From contig NZ_BAAACW010000033.1 of the NCBI RefSeq assembly GCF_039521845.1, positions 1 to 9,061 on the forward strand: a DNA stretch of 9,061 bases, written 5' to 3'. Numbering within the stretch: position 1 is the first letter of the stretch; each line of letters starts with the position of its first letter. Positions 1 through 6,047 of this stretch are shown one piece after another. Made by a program: the position numbers and the translations under genes. Source of the DNA: Alkalibacterium iburiense. GTDB lineage: Bacteria > Bacillota > Bacilli > Lactobacillales > Carnobacteriaceae_A. The notes beneath the pieces are model-generated. The model was not told where the DNA came from, did not search any database, and saw nothing but the letters and a program-made list of their open reading frames with translations.

Positions 1-54
1 AACTGTATACTTTTGAGCATTTCAAGTTGATTAAGTGCTTAAAATTATGGGGTT

Positions 55-84
55 TTGACACCATAATCATGATATAGTTATATC
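55..84 (+). promoter_or_regulatory. Sigma-A-type promoter of the sensor kinase operon
   Basis: A perfect -35 hexamer TTGACA lies at 55-60. The -10 is read either as TTATAT at 78-83 (17-nt spacer) or TATATC at 79-84 (18-nt spacer). Transcription would start around 90, just before the kinase ribosome binding site. The -10 sequence is weaker than the -35, which fits a regulated promoter, and it lies inside a palindrome. This is read by eye; no start site is known. Confidence 0.6.
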
Positions 85-85
85 A
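70..85. promoter_or_regulatory. Perfect palindrome over the kinase -10 (candidate operator)
   Basis: TGATATA (70-76), a GT spacer, then TATATCA (79-85) form a perfect 7-bp inverted repeat covering the -10 of the kinase promoter. A protein bound here would block RNA polymerase, so it is a candidate operator. The binding factor is unknown. A second, weaker inverted repeat, TTAAG-TG-CTTAA, lies at 31-42 upstream of the -35 and could be an activator or autoregulation site. AT-rich palindromes also occur by chance. Confidence 0.35.
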
Positions 86-97
86 ATAAGCATTTGT

Positions 98-104
98 GGG
101 AGTG
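98..104 (+). promoter_or_regulatory. Ribosome binding site that decides the kinase start
   Basis: GGGAGTG at 98-104 lies 6 nt before ATG at 111 (8 nt if measured from the GGAG core). An in-frame GTG at 96 would add five residues but overlaps this site and has no purine-rich sequence of its own upstream. The ATG at 111 is therefore the better start. Confidence 0.65.
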
Positions 105-110
105 GATCAG

Positions 111-1217
111 ATGATAAACTTTTGGGTACCTTTTTCTTTTTTAGTAATGAGCTGGATTTTTTCACTAATCAACCAAGGTGTGACTGTGCCTTCCTTACTA
201 TTCAGTTTGACATTTTTTAGCCTGTTCTTTCTACTACCCTTATTGACTGATACGATGAAGAAAATCATTTTCTATCTCTTTCCGATCCTCATTTGCTTAA
301 CGTTTTGGACGCAATTATATCATCCCTTTACTTGGTTCATTCTATTCGCACTGTTGGTTCATTTAAGTTCGGAAGCCACATCAAAAGAAACGTTAATCTA
401 TTCTATTTATGGAGTATTAAGTTTATTTATCCCTCTTCTGTTTTTACATACACCGATGTCTGCAATAACATTTTTAATACTAGGCAGCTTCTTCTCCTAT
501 ATTCTGTATGAATTAACAAACAGCCGTCACCTTTTAAGAAAGCTTGATAGGGAGTATCATTCTATCGAAGGAGAAAATAGACGGATGAAGCGACAACTCC
601 TATCAGGTGAAAAAATGATACGACAGGAAGAACGGAATGAAATTGCCAGAGAGTTGCATGATTCTGTTGGTCACCGCTTAACGGCTCTACTCATGCAGTT
701 AGAAGCCGCTCGCGTACAAACGACAGACGAAAAAACAAAAGAGAAAATACAAGAGTTTAAAACATTAGCCCAGAAGAGTCTAAAAGATACGAGAAAAGCT
801 GTTTATGCTATGAAATCAGATGAACGCTCAGGCATTCAAGCGATTATTCAACTCATCAAAAAATTAGAAGCCGAAAGTCATTTGGCTATTAATTTTATAG
901 TCCAATCAGGAATTTTAAACATGAGACTGACCAATGAGCAATCAGCAACGATGTATAGAGGCATTCAAGAGTCATTGACGAATATGATGCGACACAGTGA
1001 GACAAAAAAAGCGACGATCGAATTTTCGCTGTTGGGTAATCGCATCGTTCAGTTTAAAGTCAGTCATGCAATGACTCAGAAAAGAGTCATAAAAGAAGGG
1101 TTTGGCCTTTCCAATATGAGAAACCGCTTGGAAGAATTAGGGGGTTCTCTTGAGGTGCTTCAAACCGACAAGGCATTCACCGTTATTGGGAAGTTTCCAC
1201 TAGAACGCGTGGAATAA
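111..1217 (+). CDS. Membrane sensor histidine kinase, HisKA_3/NarX-type (LnrJ-like)
   Basis: A 368-residue sensor kinase that should autophosphorylate and pass phosphate to the response regulator encoded 27 nt downstream. The first ~135 residues are about six hydrophobic helices with very short loops (roughly 4-22, 27-46, 51-69, 73-87, 94-113, 116-135) and no extracytoplasmic domain, so sensing is probably within the membrane. A charged linker (140-172) leads to the HisKA_3 dimerisation helix, with ELHD giving phospho-acceptor His183 and a DxxxH phosphatase-type motif (Asp184-His188). The HATPase_c domain has an N-box (ESLTN, Asn291) and a G2-like GFGLSNM (330-336). The usual DxGxG box before it reads SHAMT (318-322), so the adenine-contacting Asp is not evident. 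Kinase-regulator-ATPase-permease-permease order matches Bacillus LnrJKLMN; orthology is inferred from layout. Confidence 0.88.
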   Translation: MINFWVPFSFLVMSWIFSLINQGVTVPSLLFSLTFFSLFFLLPLLTDTMKKIIFYLFPILICLTFWTQLYHPFTWFILFALLVHLSSEATSKETLIYSIYGVLSLFIPLLFLHTPMSAITFLILGSFFSYILYELTNSRHLLRKLDREYHSIEGENRRMKRQLLSGEKMIRQEERNEIARELHDSVGHRLTALLMQLEAARVQTTDEKTKEKIQEFKTLAQKSLKDTRKAVYAMKSDERSGIQAIIQLIKKLEAESHLAINFIVQSGILNMRLTNEQSATMYRGIQESLTNMMRHSETKKATIEFSLLGNRIVQFKVSHAMTQKRVIKEGFGLSNMRNRLEELGGSLEVLQTDKAFTVIGKFPLERVE

Positions 1218-1244
1218 AGCATTTTATAGAAATGAGGAAGAGAC

Positions 1245-1889
1245 ATGGTTCGTATATTATTAGCAGAAGATCAAGTATTAGTCAGACAAGGCCTGAAGAT
1301 GATGATTGAAACAGATCCTCGTTTAAAAGTAACCGGTGAAGCGAGTAATGGAAGAGAAGCGATTGAGTTATGTGAATCTCACACTTTTGATTTAGCTATA
1401 TTGGATATCCGGATGCCCGAAATGACTGGTTTGGAAGCGAGTCGCCTAATCAAAGAGCGATGGCCGAAAATGAAGATTTTAATCCTAACGACTTTTAATG
1501 ATGAAGAGTACGCCTTAGAAGCCCTGAAGACAAAAGTCAACGGTTACTTATTAAAAGACGGAGAATCTGAAGAGTTGATCCGGGCCATTAATCAATGCTT
1601 AGAAGGGGGATTAATGATTGAAGGCCACGTGGCAGCTAAAGTCATGCCTTCTCTTTTGGAGCAGAATTCCCTCACCCATCAGACGTTAAACGAGAGCCTG
1701 ACTGAAAGAGAAGTCGCCATCCTAGCCTTGATTGGTGAAGGGAAAAATAATCAAGAAATAGCATCGGAACTGTTTTTGTCTGTGGGAACCGTTAAAAACC
1801 ATATTTCGACCATTTTAAGTAAGTTAGAATTAAGGGATCGAACCCAATTGGCCATCTATGCTTTAAAACATAAACTAACTAGTGACTAA
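1245..1889 (+). CDS. NarL/FixJ-family response regulator (LnrK-like)
   Basis: A 214-residue cytoplasmic transcription factor and partner of the kinase just upstream. The receiver domain (about 3-118) has the acidic pair Glu8-Asp9, phospho-acceptor Asp54 in AILDIRMP, a switch Thr in ILTTF (82-83) and conserved Lys104 in YLLKDG. A linker leads to a LuxR-type helix-turn-helix (about 152-208) beginning LTEREVAIL, with recognition segment SVGTVKNHI (179-187). All key residues are present, so the protein should be functional. The ATG start follows a GAGGAAG site. By analogy with LnrK it probably activates the ABC exporter genes that begin 90 nt downstream. No binding site can be assigned with confidence; the repeats at 31-42 and 70-85 are candidates for autoregulation. 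Confidence 0.92.
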   Translation: MVRILLAEDQVLVRQGLKMMIETDPRLKVTGEASNGREAIELCESHTFDLAILDIRMPEMTGLEASRLIKERWPKMKILILTTFNDEEYALEALKTKVNGYLLKDGESEELIRAINQCLEGGLMIEGHVAAKVMPSLLEQNSLTHQTLNESLTEREVAILALIGEGKNNQEIASELFLSVGTVKNHISTILSKLELRDRTQLAIYALKHKLTSD

Positions 1890-1909
1890 AGTCATACCTC
1901 TTTATGACT

Positions 1910-1941
1910 AGAGACAGTGTTGATGCTGTCTCTCTTTTTTT
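1910..1941 (+). terminator. Intrinsic terminator between regulator and exporter genes
   Basis: AGAGACAG (1910-1917) pairs perfectly with CTGTCTCT (1926-1933) across an 8-nt loop, followed by C and seven T residues (1935-1941). A second, 7-bp hairpin (AGTCATA 1890-1896 with TATGACT 1903-1909) sits directly upstream, starting at the stop codon of the response regulator gene. The two do not overlap, so they are stacked rather than alternative. The exporter genes must be reached by partial read-through or by their own promoter. Confidence 0.8.
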
Positions 1942-1946
1942 ATACT
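1920..1946 (+). promoter_or_regulatory. Possible weak promoter of the ABC exporter genes
   Basis: TATACT at 1941-1946 is a good -10 match. The best upstream partner, TTGATG at 1920-1925 in the terminator loop, matches -35 at four of six positions but the spacer is only 15 nt. A promoter with a sub-optimal spacer would suit activation by the response regulator. This is a weak call, made because the exporter genes lie behind a terminator and only about 30 nt remain before their ribosome binding site (GAGGAG, 1968-1973). Confidence 0.25.
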
Positions 1947-1979
1947 TAGGATGAATAAAAGGAAAGTGAGGAGAAAAAT

Positions 1980-2912
1980 ATGTTGGAAACAAGAAACCTG
2001 TCTAAAACATTCAAATCAAAAGTGGCTGTTAATAAAGTCTCTCTGTATCTAGAAAAAGGGGAATCGGTTGGCTTACTTGGACCTAATGGAGCTGGAAAGT
2101 CAACGACAATAGCGATGATATCTACTTTACTGCCTCCTAGTTCAGGAGAAGTAAGGTATAAAGGCGAAGATGTTTTGAAAAACACTCAGTTACTACGTCC
2201 CGTTCTAGGGGTTGTTCCCCAGGAAATAGCTCTGTATGAAGAATTGTCCGCCTATGAAAATATGAAATTTTTCGGCCGAATTTACGGTCTGTCAGGGAAA
2301 GAGTTGGAAGAACGCATTCAATATGTCATAGATATCATAGGGTTAACAGACAGACAAAAAGATAGGGTGGAAACATACTCCGGCGGTATGAAAAGACGCA
2401 TCAATATTGGTGTCACGTTGATGCACGAACCAGACATACTCATTATGGATGAACCGACTGTAGGGATTGACCCCCAGTCCAGAAATTATATTCTGGAAAT
2501 GATTAGGAGATTAAATAAGGAAAACAATATGACCATTCTGTATACGAGTCATTATATGGAAGAAGTAGAAAAATTGTGCGACCGAGTATACATTATGGAT
2601 CACGGCGATATCATCGCTTCTGGTACAAATGAAGAGCTGAAAAGTATGTTATCTAATGAGGAAAGTATACAAATTGAAACAGACGCATTAAGTAGCGAAT
2701 TGAAAGAGAAATTAGAATCACATCCAGTAGTGCAGAGAGTGGTGGAAGAAGAAAAAGGCTATAAAGTCATTACAGCTAAAGGGGATGACTTATTGGGGGA
2801 CCTCTTTGAAATGGCAAAAGAAGTGAAAACAAAAATAACGGGAGTCTACGTTCAGACACCTACATTAGAAGATGTGTTTCTGCATTTAACTGGAAGAACA
2901 TTACGAGACTAA
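1980..2912 (+). CDS. ABC-2 exporter ATP-binding protein (LnrL/DrrA-like)
   Basis: A 310-residue cytoplasmic ATPase that should power the two membrane proteins encoded next. All nucleotide-binding motifs are canonical: Walker A GPNGAGKS (34-41), Q-loop Gln81 in VVPQE, signature YSGGMKRR (133-140), Walker B ILIMDEP (153-159), D-loop GIDPQ (162-166) and switch His191 in YTSH. The YSGGMKRR signature with VGIDPQSR is typical of the DrrA/NatA/LnrL group of drug and antibiotic exporters. Residues from ~215 form the C-terminal accessory domain common in this group. The ATG follows GAGGAG with a 6-nt gap. In Bacillus the equivalent LnrLMN pump gives resistance to linear polyenes; that substrate is an inference here. 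Polypeptide, bacitracin or sodium export are family alternatives. Confidence 0.92.
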   Translation: MLETRNLSKTFKSKVAVNKVSLYLEKGESVGLLGPNGAGKSTTIAMISTLLPPSSGEVRYKGEDVLKNTQLLRPVLGVVPQEIALYEELSAYENMKFFGRIYGLSGKELEERIQYVIDIIGLTDRQKDRVETYSGGMKRRINIGVTLMHEPDILIMDEPTVGIDPQSRNYILEMIRRLNKENNMTILYTSHYMEEVEKLCDRVYIMDHGDIIASGTNEELKSMLSNEESIQIETDALSSELKEKLESHPVVQRVVEEEKGYKVITAKGDDLLGDLFEMAKEVKTKITGVYVQTPTLEDVFLHLTGRTLRD

Positions 2913-2925
2913 GAGGAGAGAGAAC

Positions 2926-4200
2926 ATGTTTAATTTAATCAAGAAAGACCTAACCGTGTTAGCTCGTAATAAATCAGAATTGATTGAGCTTCTGCTCATG
3001 CCTTTTATTTTGATTTCCATACTTGGTTTTGCTTTAGGTGGGTTGACACAGAACAGCTTTCGTATTGATCCCTTTCCAGTTGGTTATGTCAATGAGACGA
3101 ATCTGGAAGAGGAATTAGAAAGCTTTGCAGGTTATTTAGAGGAAAACGGAGTCCCTTCAACAGAGATTGACGGCATTTTAAAAATGGCAGAAGACATCAA
3201 TCCAAGTGAAGCCTTTCAATCCCTAATTATGAGTGAGGACATCCAGGAATGGTTGATGATTGAAGAATTTAGTACACGTGAAGAAGCGGAAGAGGCATTG
3301 GGACAAAATGACATTGAAGGCTTGTTTGTTATTCCAAATGAATTTTCACTGACTCTTTGGAGAAACCTATTCTTAGGTGAAGAAGATACCAGCGCACTCG
3401 ACTTAGAGCTCATTGAATTCAATCACGTCTATTCAGATATTATGAGAAGCATTGTGACTTCATTTGTAGATAATTATAATCTTGAAGTGTCTCTCGCTAT
3501 GGCCAATCAGGGACAAGAAAATGACCTTCTTTCTCGTTCTCAAAACTACGGAGAAGTGGTTTCTTTATCGGCAGAAGAACCTATTTCAGCTTTTCAATAT
3601 TACACCATTGGAATGGGAGTCATGTTTGCTTTATATACGGCGCCAACAATAGCCAGTAGAGCATTCAAAGAAAAAGAAGATCACGTTTTTGGACGATTAA
3701 TGATAGCCGGGAGCAAGCCTATGACTTATCTTATAAGCAAACTTCTATCCAGTATGGGCATCACTTTTATACAACTGGCTGTGTTATTTGGTTTAAGTAA
3801 TAGTGTATTTGGAACATTCGATGGGAGAAGTGGGACGTTTTGGATGGTTGCAGGGCTTGTCACACTACTGTACTCCTTTGTAGTAGGAACCATCGCCAGT
3901 TTATTGACCTCCATTTCACTTTACTCAAACAGTGTAACGACTTCCAGCTTTTTCAGTGGGATTGTGGTGACTCTTTTCGCTCTCATTGGAGGAAGTTTCA
4001 TACCAGTAGACTCTTTTTCCGATACCTTAAGGAGTTTAGGAAACTGGACGCCTAACGGGGCCGTCATGACGACTTATCTTCAGTTACTGCAAGGATTTTC
4101 TCTACAGGAAATCTGGCCTCTGATCCTAAGAGTGAGCAGTTTGGGAGTTATACTCCTCATTTCAAGTGTCTTTATTTTTCCTAAAAGGAGGCTGGATTAA
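2926..4200 (+). CDS. ABC-2 type permease with large acidic ectodomain (LnrM-like)
   Basis: A 424-residue integral membrane half-transporter of the ABC2_membrane_3 type. One N-terminal helix (about 22-40) is followed by a long extracytoplasmic region (about 45-220) and then five hydrophobic segments (about 222-243, 266-290, 304-330, 340-362, 397-418). The charged stretch KEKEDHVFGRLMIAGSKP (248-265) sits where the coupling helix contacts the ATPase. A typical GGSFIPV motif lies near 355-361. The ectodomain is strongly acidic: about 39 Asp/Glu against 6 Lys/Arg in residues 41-220. AGAGGAG precedes the ATG, 13 nt after the ATPase stop. It probably pairs with the following permease as a heterodimer, as LnrM and LnrN do; substrate unknown. 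Confidence 0.88.
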   Translation: MFNLIKKDLTVLARNKSELIELLLMPFILISILGFALGGLTQNSFRIDPFPVGYVNETNLEEELESFAGYLEENGVPSTEIDGILKMAEDINPSEAFQSLIMSEDIQEWLMIEEFSTREEAEEALGQNDIEGLFVIPNEFSLTLWRNLFLGEEDTSALDLELIEFNHVYSDIMRSIVTSFVDNYNLEVSLAMANQGQENDLLSRSQNYGEVVSLSAEEPISAFQYYTIGMGVMFALYTAPTIASRAFKEKEDHVFGRLMIAGSKPMTYLISKLLSSMGITFIQLAVLFGLSNSVFGTFDGRSGTFWMVAGLVTLLYSFVVGTIASLLTSISLYSNSVTTSSFFSGIVVTLFALIGGSFIPVDSFSDTLRSLGNWTPNGAVMTTYLQLLQGFSLQEIWPLILRVSSLGVILLISSVFIFPKRRLD

Positions 4201-5292
4201 ATGTGGACAATATTTAAACTACAGTGGCAGAGACTGTTTAAAGAACCCGTTCTTGTCCTTCTGTTTCTAGGACTTAGCCTGGTGTTTGTCTATTTAATGG
4301 GCGGTATGCAGGGCAGTAGCAGCATCGTAGTCAATACCTATAGTGAGGAATTATCGAGCGAAGAATTAACGACTTGGATTGATCGATTAAATGAAGAGGA
4401 CACGTATGATTTTGTAGAAACAGACTATGAGTCAGTCTATGAAGCCTTACGTATGAACGAAACGCCATTTGCTTTGGAACTAAATGAAGACAATTACCGC
4501 TTCCTTATAGCCAGAGAGGAAACGGAAGTCTCGCCTATTATTCAATATGTGGATCGCTTATTTACTAATGAGCAACTCTTACAGGAAGTAAGAGAAAGTG
4601 AAGGAAACGAAGTATTTGACTTAGAGGAGTTTTTAACTGTAAATATCGATGCTCAGACTGAGACAGCCTCCTCCAATCAAGTCAATAGCATCCATATCTT
4701 AACAGGTATGTCCTTATACTTCACCATCTATTCCGTTTTATTCTTAATGATGAACATGATTGAAGAAAAAAACAAAGGCACATGGAACAGGCTGATTTTT
4801 TCTCCAATCAGCAAGACACAGATTTATCTCGGACAATTGCTTCATTACTGGTTAGTAGGAATTGGACAGATTATCCTTACCTTTACCATTCTCCAGGTAT
4901 TCATGGGATTAAACCTAGGGAATAATTATATTCCTATGTTAGTCGTAGCGAGTTGCTTTGTGTTATCCATTGTTTCTCTGGGGATACTCATTATGGGCAT
5001 CATTGAAACACCTCAGCAATTAAATGTCATTATTCCCATCGTAGCGACTGGTATGGCTATGATCGGTGGGGCTTTTTGGCCAGTTGAAATTGTCAGTAAC
5101 TCAGTTCTAAGGTTCTTATCCAGACTAATGCCGATTAAATATGGTATGGAAGGGTTAAGAGGAGCTATACTTCAAGAATACCCTTTATCCGAGTTGGGGG
5201 AACCGATTGTCATTCTCTTATTAATGAGTGTTTTTTTCATGGGAATAGGATTGAACTTAATGGAAAGAGTCTCTGAAAAAAGAAGTCTATAA
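4201..5292 (+). CDS. ABC-2 type permease, second subunit (LnrN-like)
   Basis: A 363-residue membrane protein with the same plan as its upstream neighbour. It has one N-terminal helix (about 17-34), an extracytoplasmic region (about 40-162), then hydrophobic segments near 163-185, 208-234, 243-268, 275-297 and 334-354. EEKNKGTWNRLIFSPISK (188-205) is the likely coupling helix, and IGGAFWPVE (288-296) matches the conserved ABC-2 GG-F-P-V motif. Its ectodomain is also acidic (about 31 acidic against 6 basic residues in 41-160). The ATG directly abuts the previous stop codon and its AAAGGAGG site (4184-4191) lies inside the upstream gene, so the two are translationally coupled and probably made in equal amounts. 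It is the last gene of this module. Confidence 0.88.
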   Translation: MWTIFKLQWQRLFKEPVLVLLFLGLSLVFVYLMGGMQGSSSIVVNTYSEELSSEELTTWIDRLNEEDTYDFVETDYESVYEALRMNETPFALELNEDNYRFLIAREETEVSPIIQYVDRLFTNEQLLQEVRESEGNEVFDLEEFLTVNIDAQTETASSNQVNSIHILTGMSLYFTIYSVLFLMMNMIEEKNKGTWNRLIFSPISKTQIYLGQLLHYWLVGIGQIILTFTILQVFMGLNLGNNYIPMLVVASCFVLSIVSLGILIMGIIETPQQLNVIIPIVATGMAMIGGAFWPVEIVSNSVLRFLSRLMPIKYGMEGLRGAILQEYPLSELGEPIVILLLMSVFFMGIGLNLMERVSEKRSL

Positions 5293-5306
5293 TGCAAAAA
5301 TAGTTA

Positions 5307-5335
5307 TTGACCACCCTGGTCAGATAAGGTAAACT
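5307..5335 (+). promoter_or_regulatory. Candidate promoter of the TetR-exporter operon
   Basis: TTGACC (5307-5312, five of six -35 matches) is followed after exactly 17 nt by TAAACT (5330-5335, four of six -10 matches). Initiation would fall near 5342, between the two operator palindromes. The -35 lies within the first palindrome, so a bound repressor would exclude polymerase. A TATATT at 5363-5368 is a possible second -10 but has no good -35. Confidence 0.5.
5308..5322. promoter_or_regulatory. TetR-type operator, site 1
   Basis: TGACCA-CCC-TGGTCA is a palindrome with perfect 6-bp arms around a 3-nt centre, the size and form usual for TetR-family operators. It covers the candidate -35 of the TetR operon. 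The likely ligand is the TetR protein encoded at 5395-6045, by analogy with the autoregulation common in this family. Confidence 0.65.
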
Positions 5336-5344
5336 TAACTTATC

Positions 5345-5357
5345 GACCAGGGTGGTC
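5345..5357. promoter_or_regulatory. TetR-type operator, site 2
   Basis: GACCA-GGG-TGGTC is a second palindrome with 5-bp arms; the sixth position is mismatched. It is the reverse complement of site 1, centred 36 bp downstream, and sits just after the predicted transcription start. Two copies suggest cooperative or looped binding that brackets the promoter. Confidence 0.6.
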
Positions 5358-5394
5358 AATTTTATATTTATGACTATGGGGAAGGAGGACAGCT

Positions 5395-6045
5395 ATGAGT
5401 GAAACATTTGAACGCCTACCGGAAGACAAACAAGCAAAGGTACTGGATGCCGCTTTCGTTGAGTTTTGTGAAAAAGGCTATGAACAGGCCTCTACGAACC
5501 AGATAGCAAAAGAGGCAGGTATTGGAAAGGGCACCTTGTTTTACTATTTCAAATCTAAGCAAACGCTCTTTCATTATCTAGTAGAAAAGGCTTTTGACAT
5601 CGCCCAAGAAGAGTATTTGGACAAAATTAATTTTGAAGAAACAGATTTTTTTGAACGCATTAAGCAAACAACTGAATTGAAGTGGGCGGTTTACCACATT
5701 CATTCACACGCTTTAAAATTTCTAGCTTATGTTTTTATGCACGCAGATGAAACGGTCCTATCTGTTGAATTGAATGAAAAAAGAAAAATTGCAGAAAAAA
5801 AATGGGCGACCGTTTTAACCTATAACATTGATTTTTCTAAATTGAGAGAAGATATCCCTCAGGAAACGTCCCTAAATTTTATCAGGTGGACAGTAGAAGG
5901 GTACCGACAGGAATTAGAAGCGCAAATGAAGCAGCTGAATTTTGAAACGATGAACAACGAGGACATGCGTCCTTATTTCGATGAGTTTTATGGGTATTTA
6001 GAAACACTGAAAAAAATTTATTATAAAAAGGAAGAGGAGGAATAA
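5395..6045 (+). CDS. TetR/AcrR-family transcriptional repressor
   Basis: A 216-residue regulator expected to repress its own operon and release DNA when a ligand, probably an export substrate, binds. The N-terminal domain (about 10-60) is a clear TetR_N: a first helix with KVLDAAFVEFCEKGYEQAS, then a helix-turn-helix at 33-52 with IAKEAGIGKGTLFYYF, followed by KSKQTLF. Residues 60-216 are the variable ligand-binding and dimerisation region, rich in aromatic and charged residues; no ligand can be deduced from it. AAGGAGG (5382-5388) lies 6 nt before the ATG. Two palindromic sites in the leader are the natural operators. The gene ends 2 nt before the next start, so repressor and pump are probably co-transcribed. 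Confidence 0.9.
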   Translation: MSETFERLPEDKQAKVLDAAFVEFCEKGYEQASTNQIAKEAGIGKGTLFYYFKSKQTLFHYLVEKAFDIAQEEYLDKINFEETDFFERIKQTTELKWAVYHIHSHALKFLAYVFMHADETVLSVELNEKRKIAEKKWATVLTYNIDFSKLREDIPQETSLNFIRWTVEGYRQELEAQMKQLNFETMNNEDMRPYFDEFYGYLETLKKIYYKKEEEE

Positions 6046-6047
6046 GA

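Larger units (their letters stand above)
5306..5363 (+). terminator. Long inverted repeat and hairpin, likely terminator of the first exporter operon
   Basis: A 16-bp arm at 5306-5321 is perfectly repeated in inverse at 5345-5360. Inside it GATAAG (5323-5328) pairs with CTTATC (5339-5344), leaving one bulged A at 5322 and a 10-nt loop. TTTT (5360-5363) and a T/A-rich stretch follow. RNA reading through from the permease gene would fold into this 22-bp hairpin and could stop. The T-run is short, and the arms are also operator-like, so the primary role may be at the DNA level. Confidence 0.55.

Noticed and set aside
293..511. 72-codon frame on the + strand inside the sensor kinase gene
   Set aside because: It lies wholly within the kinase membrane region in another frame, has no ribosome binding site and no recognisable domain.
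1890..1941. Tandem hairpins as a terminator/antiterminator switch
   Set aside because: The two stems use separate sequence and do not compete, so no switching is visible.
1946..2185. 79-codon frame on the - strand over the first ATPase start
   Set aside because: It is antisense to the Walker A region of a clear gene and has no family features.
3216..3422. 68-codon frame on the - strand inside permease 1
   Set aside because: Serine-rich antisense of an acidic coding region; no start signal.
3726..4055. Short frames on both strands inside permease 1 (3726-3914 minus, 3840-4055 plus)
   Set aside because: Both are contained in the permease membrane domain, with no ribosome binding site and no domain.
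5306..5360. Inverted repeat as a transposon end, attachment site or riboswitch
   Set aside because: No transposase, target duplication or integrase is present. Each arm is itself a palindrome next to a TetR gene, which operators explain better.
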